DNA of 64,000 nt, taken from the NCBI RefSeq assembly GCF_900454835.1, contig NZ_UGTM01000001.1:1240501-1304500 (forward strand), written 5' to 3'. Within the stretch, counting starts at the first letter, position 1; each line of letters opens with the position of its first letter. Position numbers and translations under genes: made by a program. Shown piece by piece: positions 52,219-61,397 of this stretch. The notes below the pieces were generated by a model that saw only the letters and a program-made list of their open reading frames with translations, had not been told where the DNA came from and did not search any database. This DNA is from Prevotella denticola (GTDB taxonomy: Bacteria > Bacteroidota > Bacteroidia > Bacteroidales > Bacteroidaceae).

Positions 52219-54331
52219 AACCAAGTCCATATCGGTAAATGTGTGCCGTGCGCTGCTGGCACTGACGTTCATCTTCTCGGGATTCGTCAAGGCAATCGAC
52301 CCGCTGGGATCGCAGTACAAGATTGCAGAATACCTGGAGGCCGTACAGCTGTCGGCATACGTCCCGGACTGGGCACAGCTGATGCTGGCCGTGGGACTGT
52401 CGGCCGTAGAGTTCACACTGGGCGTACTGCTGCTGCTCGCCATCCGCCGGCGGCTGGCAAGCAAGGTGACTCTGGCATTCATGGCAGTGATGACGGCCGT
52501 GACGCTGTGGCTCACCGTCAGCGACCCCATACAGGACTGCGGCTGCTTCGGCGATGCCATACGCCTTACGAACACACAGACGTTTCTCAAGAATGTCGTC
52601 CTGCTGTCGGCTTCTATCGTCCTGACACGATGGCCGCTGTATCAGGTGCGGTTCATCTCGAAGACCAACCAGTGGATAGCCTTCTACTTCACCATCGCCT
52701 TCATCCTCACGGCTTCCCTGTTGAGCCTCTACCACCTTCCCATCTTCGACTTCCGCCCCTATCACATCGGCCAGAACATCAAGAAGGGAATGGAGATACC
52801 GAAAGGGGCGAAGCAGACTGTCTACAAGACCACCTTCATCTGCGAGAAGAATGGCGTTACCAAGGAGTTCACGGAGGACAACTACCCTTATGACGACTCG
52901 ACATGGGTGTTCAAGGACACCCATCAGGAAATCCTGGAGCAGGGCTACGAGCCGCCTATCCACGACTTCTCCATCACCGACCAGCAGACCGGCGACGACC
53001 TGACGGACAGCATACTGACCCGGGACGGATATACCTTCCTGCTCATCGCCCCCGTGCTGGAGCGTGCCGACGACAGCAACTTCGGCGAAATCGATGCCGT
53101 CTACGAATACGCCAAGGAGAACGGATACGGTTTCTACGGTCTCACAGCCAGTACTGAGAAGGCCGTGAAGCACTGGCGGGACATCACCGGTGCGGAATAT
53201 CCTTTCTATACGACGGACGGCACGACACTGAAGACCGTCATCCGCAGCAATCCGGGGCTGGTGCTGCTCTACAAGGGAACTATCATCAACAAATGGAGCC
53301 ACAATGACCTGCCGCAGCAGGCCGAACTCAACGCACCGCTCTCGCTGATAGAAACCGGACGGGAACCGGAAGACAGGACATGGACAAAGATTGTACTGAT
53401 CATCGTCTGCTATGTCTTCCCACTGGCTTTCCTGATTGCTGCCGACCGCATCTGGTCGTGGACAAGATGGGTGCGAAAACGTGAGGAATGGCTCAGGCAG
53501 AAGGAAGACTGGCTGAAGCAGAAAGAACAGTCAAACAAATTATATCAACTCTTAAAACGTAAAAGACAAATGAGAAAGAAAATTGTAGCAGGTAACTGGA
53601 AGATGAACGAGACCCTGCAGGAGGGTGTCGCACTGGCAAAGGAAATCAACGAGTCGCTGAAGGCAGAGAAGCCGAACTGTGACGTTGTCATCTGTACGCC
53701 GTTCATCCATCTTGCAAGTGTTGCACAAGTGCTGGACAGCAGCCTCGTAGGTCTGGGTGCAGAGAACTGCGCCGACAAGGAAAAAGGTGCCTACACGGGC
53801 GAAGTGTCAGCAGCGATGGTAAAGAGCACGGGCGCACAGTACGTCATCCTCGGGCACTCGGAGCGTCGCCAGTACTACGGCGAGACAGCAGAGATTCTGA
53901 AGGAGAAGGTACGTCTGGCACTGGCCAACGGCCTGAAGGTCATCTTCTGCTGCGGCGAGACCCTCGAGGAGCGCGAGGCTGAGAAGCAGAACGAGGTGGT
54001 AAAGGCAGAACTCGACGGTTCCGTATTCAACCTCACGGCAGAGGAGTGGAAGAGCATCATCCTCGCTTACGAACCGATCTGGGCCATCGGTACCGGCAAG
54101 ACCGCCACATCCGACCAGGCGCAGGAGATGCTGGCTTACATCCGTTCAATCGTTGCAGAGAAGTACGGCAAGGAAGTGGCCGAAGAGACCTCCATCCTCT
54201 ACGGCGGCAGCTGCAAGGCAAGCAACGCTCCCGAACTGTTCGCCAAGCCTGACATCGACGGCGGCCTGATCGGCGGTGCTTCGCTGAAGGCTGCTGACTT
54301 CAAGGGCATCATCGATGCTTGGAAGAAGTAA
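52211..54331 (+). CDS. DoxX/MauE-like membrane protein fused in frame to triosephosphate isomerase
   Basis: This single 706-codon frame has no stop between its two parts. Residues 1-453 are a Bacteroidetes DoxX-like protein: four membrane helices with DCGCFGDA near residue 109, a periplasmic thioredoxin-like region lacking CxxC ([28 protein letters not shown]), one more helix ([21 protein letters not shown]) and a charged cytoplasmic tail ([20 protein letters not shown]). Residues 454-706 are a complete TpiA. In related genomes these are two adjacent genes; here the would-be spacer (about 53532-53569) reads through in frame. The predicted topology puts TpiA in the cytoplasm, as required. Either a real fusion is made, or tpiA is also started separately at 53570. 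The start at 52211 overlaps the DUF1599 stop. Confidence 0.8.
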   Translation: MNKTKSISVNVCRALLALTFIFSGFVKAIDPLGSQYKIAEYLEAVQLSAYVPDWAQLMLAVGLSAVEFTLGVLLLLAIRRRLASKVTLAFMAVMTAVTLWLTVSDPIQDCGCFGDAIRLTNTQTFLKNVVLLSASIVLTRWPLYQVRFISKTNQWIAFYFTIAFILTASLLSLYHLPIFDFRPYHIGQNIKKGMEIPKGAKQTVYKTTFICEKNGVTKEFTEDNYPYDDSTWVFKDTHQEILEQGYEPPIHDFSITDQQTGDDLTDSILTRDGYTFLLIAPVLERADDSNFGEIDAVYEYAKENGYGFYGLTASTEKAVKHWRDITGAEYPFYTTDGTTLKTVIRSNPGLVLLYKGTIINKWSHNDLPQQAELNAPLSLIETGREPEDRTWTKIVLIIVCYVFPLAFLIAADRIWSWTRWVRKREEWLRQKEDWLKQKEQSNKLYQLLKRKRQMRKKIVAGNWKMNETLQEGVALAKEINESLKAEKPNCDVVICTPFIHLASVAQVLDSSLVGLGAENCADKEKGAYTGEVSAAMVKSTGAQYVILGHSERRQYYGETAEILKEKVRLALANGLKVIFCCGETLEEREAEKQNEVVKAELDGSVFNLTAEEWKSIILAYEPIWAIGTGKTATSDQAQEMLAYIRSIVAEKYGKEVAEETSILYGGSCKASNAPELFAKPDIDGGLIGGASLKAADFKGIIDAWKK
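53570..54331 (+). CDS. tpiA: Triosephosphate isomerase (C-terminal part of the fused frame, possible separate start)
   Basis: From the ATG at 53570 the frame gives a normal 253-residue TpiA, the glycolytic enzyme interconverting dihydroxyacetone phosphate and glyceraldehyde 3-phosphate. The active-site residues are all present: Lys in GNWKMN, His in ILGHSERR, Glu in [11 protein letters not shown], and the phosphate loop in [14 protein letters not shown]. The A-rich stretch just before the ATG (AAAACGTAAAAGACAA) looks like an ordinary Bacteroidetes gene leader, which favours an internal start in addition to, or instead of, the fusion. Confidence 0.85.
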   Translation: MRKKIVAGNWKMNETLQEGVALAKEINESLKAEKPNCDVVICTPFIHLASVAQVLDSSLVGLGAENCADKEKGAYTGEVSAAMVKSTGAQYVILGHSERRQYYGETAEILKEKVRLALANGLKVIFCCGETLEEREAEKQNEVVKAELDGSVFNLTAEEWKSIILAYEPIWAIGTGKTATSDQAQEMLAYIRSIVAEKYGKEVAEETSILYGGSCKASNAPELFAKPDIDGGLIGGASLKAADFKGIIDAWKK

Positions 54332-54350
54332 CCAACAGAAACAAAAAAAA

Positions 54351-54392
54351 GGATTCTATTGGCCTTCTTTTGCGCCAATAGAATCCTGTTTT
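54351..54392 (+). terminator. Terminator after tpiA
   Basis: GGATTCTATTGGC (54351-54363) and GCCAATAGAATCC (54374-54386) form a perfect 13-bp stem, followed by TGTTTT and preceded by eight A. Confidence 0.85.
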
Positions 54393-54406
54393 AACTATTA
54401 CAGATA

Positions 54407-55081
54407 ATGAAAAGACTCCTTACAATCATAATGTTCATGCTGACAGCCGTTGTGGCGGCAGATGCCCAGGGGTCGGTGACGGTGACACAGAGTGCCGAAA
54501 TCGACGCACTTGTCAACGGAAAGAAAGCAGCAAAGAAAACGAACAAAGACCGGAAAAAAGTAGAGAGTCAGCATGAGACAGCACGCCCGGCGGTCAAGCC
54601 ACAGGAAACAAGGCAGCTGGCTGTACCTAAGCTCAACGACCACAAGCCGGAGATCGCACGGCCGGACAACAGCACCCTGCAGCCCCGTGAGGCTGTGAGG
54701 ACAAAACTGGTAAAACGTTTAGTCAGAAGACCGCACGTCCCTGCACCGGACGAGATGGAAGACACGCGTCTTGTGACCAGACGAGTCAGGAAAGGGATAA
54801 AGAAGGTGAGAGGATTCCGTGTACAGGTCTTCAGCGGCGGCAACACACGCATAGCACATCAACAGGCGGACAAAGCCGGACAGAAAGCCAAGGAACTGTT
54901 CCCTGAGCAGCCGGTGTATGTCCATTTCTATCCCCCGCGCTGGATGTGTCTCGTAGGCAACTTCACCAGCTATGATACAGCAAGAAGAGTCATGCGGGCC
55001 ATCCGCAAAGGAGGCTACCCGCACGCCAACGTAATCCGCACGATGGTGACCATCAAGACTTCACAGTTTGTCGACAATTAA
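54407..55081 (+). CDS. Exported SPOR-domain protein
   Basis: This 224-residue protein has a signal peptide (residues 1-21, ending ADAQ), a long basic linker ([28 protein letters not shown]) and a C-terminal SPOR domain ([50 protein letters not shown]). SPOR domains bind denuded glycan strands of septal peptidoglycan, so a role at the division site is likely. The order DoxX-tpiA-SPOR-folE is conserved in Bacteroidetes as far as I know. It is preceded by a terminator. Confidence 0.85.
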   Translation: MKRLLTIIMFMLTAVVAADAQGSVTVTQSAEIDALVNGKKAAKKTNKDRKKVESQHETARPAVKPQETRQLAVPKLNDHKPEIARPDNSTLQPREAVRTKLVKRLVRRPHVPAPDEMEDTRLVTRRVRKGIKKVRGFRVQVFSGGNTRIAHQQADKAGQKAKELFPEQPVYVHFYPPRWMCLVGNFTSYDTARRVMRAIRKGGYPHANVIRTMVTIKTSQFVDN

Positions 55082-55197
55082 ATACAAGTTACACCTTATA
55101 TAATATAACAGCGACAGCCAGACTATGGGAACAGGCAATATATCCCGGACAAGATATGCCCACCCAAGGGACGCTGTCAACCAGAAACAAGAATAAT

Positions 55198-55791
55198 ATG
55201 ACTCCAGAAACACAATTCCGTGAAGGATTAGATGAACTGGCAGCACATTACCGAAAGGTGCTCACTCTCTTAGGAGAGAACCCTGAAAGAGAGGGATTGG
55301 AGAAGACCCCGATGCGTGTTGCCAAAGCTATGCAGGTATTGACACGCGGCTATACGCAGGATCCGCACAAAGTATTGACCGATGCGCTGTTTGAAGAAAA
55401 ATACAATCAGATGGTCATTGTCAAGGACATTGACTTCTTCTCCATGTGCGAGCATCACATGCTGCCATTCTATGGCAAGGCGCATGTGGCGTACATCCCG
55501 AACGGACACATCACGGGACTGAGCAAAATCGCCCGTGTCGTGGACATCTACGCCCATCGGCTGCAGGTACAGGAACGCCTGACGGAACAGGTCATGCAGT
55601 GCATCAACGACACGCTGAAGCCACAGGGAGTGATGGTTGTCATAGAAGCAAAGCACATGTGTATGCAGATGCGTGGCGTGGAAAAGCAGAATGCTATTAC
55701 CACAACAAGTGCATATAGCGGTGTATTTGAATCAAGCAAGACACGTAATGAGTTCATGGACTTGCTGCGTGGAGAAACCAAGAGAATATAA
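55198..55791 (+). CDS. folE: GTP cyclohydrolase I
   Basis: This 197-residue enzyme converts GTP to dihydroneopterin triphosphate, the first step of tetrahydrofolate synthesis. The zinc ligands are in [22 protein letters not shown] (Cys, His) and [11 protein letters not shown] (Cys). [23 protein letters not shown] is the signature. The start at 55198 is chosen by family length; an in-frame ATG at 55156 adds 14 unlikely residues. It complements folK at 12028. Confidence 0.95.
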   Translation: MTPETQFREGLDELAAHYRKVLTLLGENPEREGLEKTPMRVAKAMQVLTRGYTQDPHKVLTDALFEEKYNQMVIVKDIDFFSMCEHHMLPFYGKAHVAYIPNGHITGLSKIARVVDIYAHRLQVQERLTEQVMQCINDTLKPQGVMVVIEAKHMCMQMRGVEKQNAITTTSAYSGVFESSKTRNEFMDLLRGETKRI

Positions 55792-55824
55792 TTTAAACAC
55801 TATTATAAACTAAAACTTAAAGAC

Positions 55825-56442
55825 ATGAAAAGAACAATGAATACCACTGTAGTTGTAGTCTGCGCACTTGTAATAGCATTGTTTACTGCAAGTTGCTCAA
55901 AAGACAACGACATGACAGATGCTGAGAAAAATGCAACACAGGCTCTCAACAACATTGCTGGAAACTATAAAGGTAACTTGGCTGCCACTTATGGGATAAC
56001 AACAACAAACTGGCCGGGAATCAATTGGACTGTAGACAAGAATTCTACCATTACAGTCAACAACTTCCCATACCAATTGTTGGCAAATGGAGTCTCTAAG
56101 AATACTGCATCTTCGCTATATACTACTCTCGCTAACGAGAAGCAAAGACCGCTGAAATTGTATATTACGACCGTACAACCACAAGACAATAAGGTGTTTT
56201 TCAACTTATCATCTAACTTCAAGTTTGATATTACAACAGCCAACGAAACTTATGAATTAGCAGGTGCCGTTTCCTTTAACAATAAGCAGTTCAACAGTAG
56301 TTATACAATGAACAACTCTGAAATGCAAATGCAATTCACTATATATAAACTGGTGAAAATAAACAAGGCACATGCAACTGCAATTATACAAGAGGATTTT
56401 GATACACCTGTTAGCTTCTATCTGGAAGGATATAAGATGTAA
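55825..56442 (+). CDS. Lipoprotein of unknown function (DUF4840-like)
   Basis: This 205-residue protein has lipobox TASC (Cys24) followed by SKDNDMTDAEK. The rest (IAGNYKGNLAATYG; DKNSTITVNNFPYQLLANGVS; LYITTVQPQDNKVFFNLSS) looks beta-rich. The order of elements ('GxYKG ... NFPYxxLAxG') recurs in the next gene, so the two are tandem paralogues. They resemble the Bacteroidales DUF4840 group, but I am not certain. The gene is A+T-rich compared with its surroundings. Confidence 0.65.
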   Translation: MKRTMNTTVVVVCALVIALFTASCSKDNDMTDAEKNATQALNNIAGNYKGNLAATYGITTTNWPGINWTVDKNSTITVNNFPYQLLANGVSKNTASSLYTTLANEKQRPLKLYITTVQPQDNKVFFNLSSNFKFDITTANETYELAGAVSFNNKQFNSSYTMNNSEMQMQFTIYKLVKINKAHATAIIQEDFDTPVSFYLEGYKM

Positions 56443-56518
56443 ATGAAAATTTATTTCATGGGATATAAGACGAGTAGTCTACCTTTACTATAAGATAAAA
56501 ACATTAAAACAAAAGTAT

Positions 56519-57163
56519 ATGAAAAAGATTATGACACTTGCAGCTATGGCACTATGCACCCTCACTTTATGCCTCACAAGCTGCTCAAAAGACGACAACG
56601 GAGATAAAGAACTATCAACCGAAAAGTTCATTGAAGAACAAACAAAGATCTTAAACATCATTTCCGGCAAGTATAAAGCGCTTATTCGTGCCAGCGGAAA
56701 GAATGGAGGCCTTTTTGCCTATTCAAATTTGACAATCGACAAGAACGGACAAGTAGTTTGCAAAGATTTTCCTTACGAAGCACTCGCTCTTGGAATTTCT
56801 GAGTTAGACAACAATAAAGAAGCTATCAGACTTCGTTCAGCGTTAACAGCAGCTCCAACAGCCCCTCTTTCTTTCCGACTCTTAGGTGACCCCAAAACAA
56901 AGAAACCTGCAGATTTCTATGCACTCCCGATAATCAAAACAACCATCAAGAACGATTATGGTACTTATAACATAATCGGACACATGAAGACGGATGTCCT
57001 CAGGGCACACTATGACGCAAAGACGTCCAGCCTTACAATGACTTTTATCATCAACAAGCTAACCAGAGTTATAGAACGACAGGGAAACTCTGAATATAAG
57101 GACCAGACAAAATTTACCCACCCTGTTGAATTTGAGATAAGTACATTAGAAAAGAAGAAATAG
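56519..57163 (+). CDS. Lipoprotein of unknown function, paralogue of the preceding one
   Basis: This 214-residue protein has lipobox LTSC (Cys22) and a mature start SKDDNGDKELS. Shared features with the previous gene are IISGKYKALI, DKNGQVVCKDFPYEALALGIS and a C-terminal 'EFEIST' strand where the other has VSFYLEG. It probably faces the periplasm or the cell surface. It is A+T-rich. The xth start codon lies one base after its stop, so these genes share a transcript. Confidence 0.65.
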   Translation: MKKIMTLAAMALCTLTLCLTSCSKDDNGDKELSTEKFIEEQTKILNIISGKYKALIRASGKNGGLFAYSNLTIDKNGQVVCKDFPYEALALGISELDNNKEAIRLRSALTAAPTAPLSFRLLGDPKTKKPADFYALPIIKTTIKNDYGTYNIIGHMKTDVLRAHYDAKTSSLTMTFIINKLTRVIERQGNSEYKDQTKFTHPVEFEISTLEKKK

Positions 57164-57164
57164 A

Positions 57165-57914
57165 ATGAAGTTTATTTCATGGAATGTAAATGGGCTTCGC
57201 GCCTGTGTAGGAAAGGAATTTGAACAGCAATTCAAAGACTTGGATGCAGACTTCTTCTGTCTGCAAGAGACAAAGATGCAGGCGGGACAGCTTGACCTCA
57301 GCTTCCCTGGATACGAATCTTACTGGAATTATGCTGATAAGAAAGGCTATTCCGGTACGGCAATATTCACAAAGCATAAGCCGCTGAACGTAACTTATGG
57401 AATTGGCATTGATGAGCATGATCATGAGGGACGTGTGATTACACTCGAGATGGATGACTTCTACCTCGTAACCGTCTACACCCCGAACTCACAAGACGGG
57501 CTTCGTCGATTGGATTATCGTATGAAGTGGGAGGATGACTTCCAAGCCTATCTCCACAAACTCGATGAGAAAAAGCCTGTTGTAGTATGCGGTGACATGA
57601 ATGTTGCCCATCAAGAAATAGACCTCAAGAATCCAAAGACGAACCGCAAGAACGCTGGCTTTACCGATGAAGAGCGTGAGAAGATGACCCAGTTGCTGGG
57701 CAATGGCTTCATTGACACCTTCCGCACACTCTATCCAGAGCAGGTAACCTACTCCTGGTGGTCGTACCGTTTTCGTGCGAGAGAGCGGAACACAGGCTGG
57801 CGTATTGACTATTTCCTCATTTCCGAACGTCTGCGAGACCGTCTCGAAGATGCCAAGATCCACACGGAAATCATGGGAAGCGACCACTGTCCGGTAGAAG
57901 TTGACTTGAAATAA
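57165..57914 (+). CDS. xth: Exodeoxyribonuclease III (AP endonuclease)
   Basis: This 249-residue enzyme cleaves DNA at abasic sites in base-excision repair and trims 3' blocked ends. The family residues are all in place: SWNVNGLRA, CLQETKM (metal-binding Glu), YTPNSQDGLRRLDYR, CGDMNVAHQEIDL, FRARERNTGWRIDYFL and GSDHCPVEV (catalytic His). The length is typical of the bacterial ExoIII/ExoA group. Confidence 0.95.
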   Translation: MKFISWNVNGLRACVGKEFEQQFKDLDADFFCLQETKMQAGQLDLSFPGYESYWNYADKKGYSGTAIFTKHKPLNVTYGIGIDEHDHEGRVITLEMDDFYLVTVYTPNSQDGLRRLDYRMKWEDDFQAYLHKLDEKKPVVVCGDMNVAHQEIDLKNPKTNRKNAGFTDEEREKMTQLLGNGFIDTFRTLYPEQVTYSWWSYRFRARERNTGWRIDYFLISERLRDRLEDAKIHTEIMGSDHCPVEVDLK

Positions 57915-57926
57915 AGACTTCTTCGT

Positions 57927-58682
57927 ATGCGTGCCCAGACTAAGACTTTACTCCTGATGGCTGCTGTCCTGGCAGCCGTCATCGTCTATGCCGTTATCCC
58001 GACAGAAATAACAATGGGCAGTTACAGACTTCGCAAAATAACACTTGCCAATCTCTCACGGCCACATATTGAGAAGATACTGCCGACAAAAGACTCTGCA
58101 AAGAAGGTGCTCCACAACCAGACCGTACTCTTCATCGGCGACTCTATGGTAGAAGGTCTGTCACGCAGGATGGGGGATTACGCCGGTGAAAACGGACATA
58201 AGCTCTACACCGTCATCTGGTACAGTTCATCCACCGAAAGCTGGGGGACGACACATACACTGGAACACTATATCGCTCAATACAAACCGACGTATGTTCT
58301 CATCTGCCTTGGAAGCAATGAACTCTTCGTCAACGACCTTGCCAGCCGGGCGCAATATGTACGCAACATCGTGAAGAAGTTGGACGGCATCCCCTTTGTC
58401 TGGATAAGCCCTTCTGACTGGAACGGCGACACAGGCATCAATGATGTCATACAGGAGAACGTCGGAGCTGGGCATTTCTTCGATAGCCGTAATCTCAAGC
58501 TCAAACGTGGCAGGGACCATTACCACCCGACATGGGCGGCCGCTGCCTACTGGATGGACACTGCTGCCAGATTCATTGCCAGCCGGCAGTGTGCCAACCC
58601 GCTACAGCTGAACAAGCCCAACACCCACCATAAGGCAACCCGTACGAAGCTCCTGCAGCCTTCCTTCGAAGGTTTTAAATGA
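57927..58682 (+). CDS. Membrane-anchored SGNH-hydrolase-like protein
   Basis: This 251-residue protein has an N-terminal membrane anchor (LLLMAAVLAAVIVYAVI) and an SGNH-type esterase fold: block I VLFIGDSMVEGLS, block III ICLGSNELF, and the Asp/His pair in RGRDHYHPTW. It starts 13 bases after xth, and an MBOAT acyltransferase gene follows 31 bases later. Such pairs (AlgI with AlgJ/AlgX, PatA with PatB, DltB with DltD) carry acyl groups across the membrane and transfer them to an extracytoplasmic glycan. This one is probably the periplasmic partner. Confidence 0.75.
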   Translation: MRAQTKTLLLMAAVLAAVIVYAVIPTEITMGSYRLRKITLANLSRPHIEKILPTKDSAKKVLHNQTVLFIGDSMVEGLSRRMGDYAGENGHKLYTVIWYSSSTESWGTTHTLEHYIAQYKPTYVLICLGSNELFVNDLASRAQYVRNIVKKLDGIPFVWISPSDWNGDTGINDVIQENVGAGHFFDSRNLKLKRGRDHYHPTWAAAAYWMDTAARFIASRQCANPLQLNKPNTHHKATRTKLLQPSFEGFK

Positions 58683-58712
58683 GACGGAGACAGCTAAAAA
58701 CGAGACTGACTC

Positions 58713-60194
58713 ATGGCAAATATAACACAGCTGACAACCACCTTGCTTGATTTCTTGTCCACACAAGACAAGAGCTGGTCGCTGTGTACGCTGGCGTTCA
58801 TGGCATCCTTCCTCGTGTTCTTTGCCATTTATATCGGACTGAACCGCTACCGTCAGCCGTGGACAAAGGCATACGTCATCGCATTCAGCCTCTTCTTTGC
58901 CTACAAAGCCAATGGAATACTGATGCTCCTGCTCCCCATAACGGCAATCTCCTCATGGTATCTCACACGATTCATGATGCGGCTGAAGCGGGGAAAAATA
59001 CGTAGGACAGGACTGTTCCTCGTTATCCTGACGGAACTGATGCCCCTGCTCTACTACAAATACACGAATTTCATGCTCGAGATTTTCCATGAAATCCTGC
59101 ACAGCAACTTCTCTCCAGAGAAGATACTGTTGCCCGTGGGAATCTCGTTCTTCACATTCCAGGCCATCAGCTATACAGTTGATGTCTACAAGGGACGTTA
59201 CCCCAAGACCGCAGAACTGACCGACTATACATTCTATCTCACCTTTTTCCCGCTCCTCATCGCCGGTCCTATCACCCGTGCCGAAGTTCTCTTGCCACAA
59301 GTCGAAATACCGAAGAAAAACATCGATGACGGACTTGTATATAAGGGACTGTGGCTTATTATTTGCGGAATGGTCAAGAAAGCACTTATCGCGGATTATA
59401 TTGCACAATACAACAACATTGTCTTTGATGCCCCCACAATACAGACCGGCTTCGGTGACCTGATGGGTGTACTGGGCTTCTCGGTGCAGATCTACTGCGA
59501 CTTTTCGGGTTACAGCGACCTTGCCATCGGTGTTGCAGCCCTCATGGGGTACGAACTGAAAGACAACTTCAACTTCCCTTACCAGAGCCTGAACCTCACC
59601 GAGTTCTGGCATCGCTGGCACATTTCCCTCTCCACATGGTTCCGCGACTATCTCTACATTCCTTTGGGAGGCAACCGGAAAGGGGCAGTACGCACCTATC
59701 TCAACAGTTTTCTGGCCATGATTGTCGCCGGCTTGTGGCACGGTGCTTCATGGATGTTCGTCGCATGGGGAGTCCTTCATGGCATAGGTCTGGTCATCCA
59801 CAAGTTCTGCAATCTCAACGGTCTGAAGCACATCCCCGACCATCCGGCAGTAAAAGTCTTCAGCTGGTGTCTCACTTTCGGCTACGTAACCTTTGCGTGG
59901 ATCTTCTTCCGCTCACCAGACATGACGACCGCCACGACTTTGATAACAAATATCATCCAGACAACAAGCTTCGCCGATGCCTATACCTTCCTTATGAAAT
60001 ATCCACTATGGCTCACTGCCGTTCTTGTCGTCCTCGAGCTTCACAGTATCCGGGAATCCGATTACAAGTGGCTGCAAGCAAAGTTCATCCATTCTCCATG
60101 GTTTGTCAAGCTGATTATCTTTGCCGTGGTTCTGCAAACAGTCATCAACTTCAGCCAGCACAGCATACAGCCTTTCATCTATACACAGTTCTGA
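58713..60194 (+). CDS. MBOAT-family membrane O-acyltransferase
   Basis: This 493-residue polytopic protein has the AlgI/DltB-type core: LPVGISFFTFQAISYTVDVY, FFPLLIAGPITRAEVLLPQ, YCDFSGYSDLAIGVAALMGY, EFWHRWHISLSTWFRDYLYI and VAGLWHGASWMFVAWG with the likely catalytic histidine. MBOAT enzymes move acyl groups (usually acetyl) across the membrane for glycan modification. Together with the SGNH protein just upstream it forms an O-acylation module; the target glycan is not shown by the context. Confidence 0.85.
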   Translation: MANITQLTTTLLDFLSTQDKSWSLCTLAFMASFLVFFAIYIGLNRYRQPWTKAYVIAFSLFFAYKANGILMLLLPITAISSWYLTRFMMRLKRGKIRRTGLFLVILTELMPLLYYKYTNFMLEIFHEILHSNFSPEKILLPVGISFFTFQAISYTVDVYKGRYPKTAELTDYTFYLTFFPLLIAGPITRAEVLLPQVEIPKKNIDDGLVYKGLWLIICGMVKKALIADYIAQYNNIVFDAPTIQTGFGDLMGVLGFSVQIYCDFSGYSDLAIGVAALMGYELKDNFNFPYQSLNLTEFWHRWHISLSTWFRDYLYIPLGGNRKGAVRTYLNSFLAMIVAGLWHGASWMFVAWGVLHGIGLVIHKFCNLNGLKHIPDHPAVKVFSWCLTFGYVTFAWIFFRSPDMTTATTLITNIIQTTSFADAYTFLMKYPLWLTAVLVVLELHSIRESDYKWLQAKFIHSPWFVKLIIFAVVLQTVINFSQHSIQPFIYTQF

Positions 60195-60587
60195 CACCGG
60201 ACTGTAGAAAACATTTTCTGTAAAACGCTGAATTCCACACTATGAAATGGGAAATACAGGCACTCCATCATTAGGTCGAACTATCCTTGTCCTCTTCCAC
60301 CCAACCATAAAACAATTTTTCTCCAAGATAAATTGTCCACGACAGGCTTCGCTCAGCTTGCCGCGGACAGGTTTTTATAGAGGATTTTACAATCCAGCTT
60401 GAAAAAAACAAGCTTAAAAAAAGTAACTCTGAAGCTGCGTCTCCCGACGTAGAGACATCAGATCTAATCCCGTAATATTAATTAAAAACACTTCTAATAT
60501 ATTACTGTGCAGGATTTAAAACGTCAGATATCAAGCCTCACAAAGCACAGATTACAGCTGTTCATGCCCATCGGGGACTGAAGCCCC
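60195..60587. other. Convergent MBOAT / MORN intergenic region, no gene
   Basis: This 393-bp gap contains the hairpin at 60334-60376. The remainder is A+T-rich with no credible open frame. Confidence 0.6.
60334..60376 (+). terminator. Terminator-like hairpin after the MBOAT gene
   Basis: TGTCCACGACAGGC (60334-60347) pairs imperfectly with GCTTGCCGCGGACA (60356-60369), followed by GGTTTTTAT. Confidence 0.6.
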
Positions 60588-61097
60588 CTACTGAAGCAGT
60601 TCTGCATAATGCTTGAGGTTCACTTTCTCCATCTTTCCATCGGGATGCGTCACCATCATATAGTTGAAACGGACCTGACCCGCTGCATAAGCAACAACCC
60701 CCACACTCCCGTCACGCAGGTTAAGCGTCAGGTAGCCGTCACGCTTTCCGTTCCGGTAATTGCAGTGCCACTTTTCCTTCCCATTAGGGTAGTAAGCCGT
60801 CACATGACCATCAAGTACCGTGTTGGCATCATTTCCCAGATCAAGGAAAGCATAGCCCCCTTCGAGCCGCTTCTGCCCGCTTGGATAAAAATCCTGGAAG
60901 ATATCCCGTTCCTTTCCTTTGTAGGTCTCCTTTGCAAGAAGCCGGTAGTAGGCAGCTTCGTCACGGTCAGACACCACCTTCATCTGATGATTGTAGAATA
61001 TCGTATCACGAGATACTACTACTGTCGTAACGCCTTCACGCGCAAAAGATGTCGCAGAAACCAGGCACACAAATGTTGCCAAAAGTAATTTTCTCAT
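60588..61097 (-). CDS. MORN-repeat exported protein (paralogue of 1-949)
   Basis: This 169-residue protein has a signal peptide (residues 1-19, ending TSFA). It shares with the gene at 1-949 the start IFYNHQM, EAAYYRLLAKE, then TVLDGHVTAYYPNGKEKWHCNYRNGKRDGYLTL, a MORN_2/YwqK-like repeat region. It is about half as long and lacks the long C-terminal part. It probably acts in the periplasm or outer membrane, function unknown. It has its own promoter. Confidence 0.75.
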   Translation of the reverse strand: MRKLLLATFVCLVSATSFAREGVTTVVVSRDTIFYNHQMKVVSDRDEAAYYRLLAKETYKGKERDIFQDFYPSGQKRLEGGYAFLDLGNDANTVLDGHVTAYYPNGKEKWHCNYRNGKRDGYLTLNLRDGSVGVVAYAAGQVRFNYMMVTHPDGKMEKVNLKHYAELLQ

Positions 61098-61397
61098 TGT
61101 TGTATAGGTCTTTAATTATCGTTTTGATACCGCAAAATTAGTGCTTAGAAACGATACCACCAAATAAAAACAGAAGTAATTTTTGATTATTTTTCAGGCC
61201 TCTGCAGTTGTAATTTACAACTGTTAGAAACATCAAAAAGTAAATAAAACAACCCGTATTTATTTGAAAAAGAAAGCAAACTATACAATATTCAGCAAGA
61301 TTATGGGAAGAAATTGTCATTTTGTCAAATAGTTGACATATATCAACCCAACGTGTAACGTTCCAAAATAAGGACATTCCACTTTGTCATCAGGATG
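61098..61397. other. 300-bp gap between the short MORN gene and the TonB-like gene
   Basis: It contains the promoter at 61133-61164. A 79-codon minus-strand frame (61138-61377) has no protein-like features and overlaps the promoter, so I call no gene. Confidence 0.5.
61133..61164 (-). promoter_or_regulatory. Promoter of the short MORN gene
   Basis: The minus strand reads TTTG (61161-61164), 20 bases, TAATTTTG (61133-61140), 36 bases before the ATG. Confidence 0.65.

Noticed and set aside
61138..61377. 79-codon minus-strand frame
   Set aside because: Its end overlaps the promoter of the short MORN gene and it reads like translated A+T-rich spacer.
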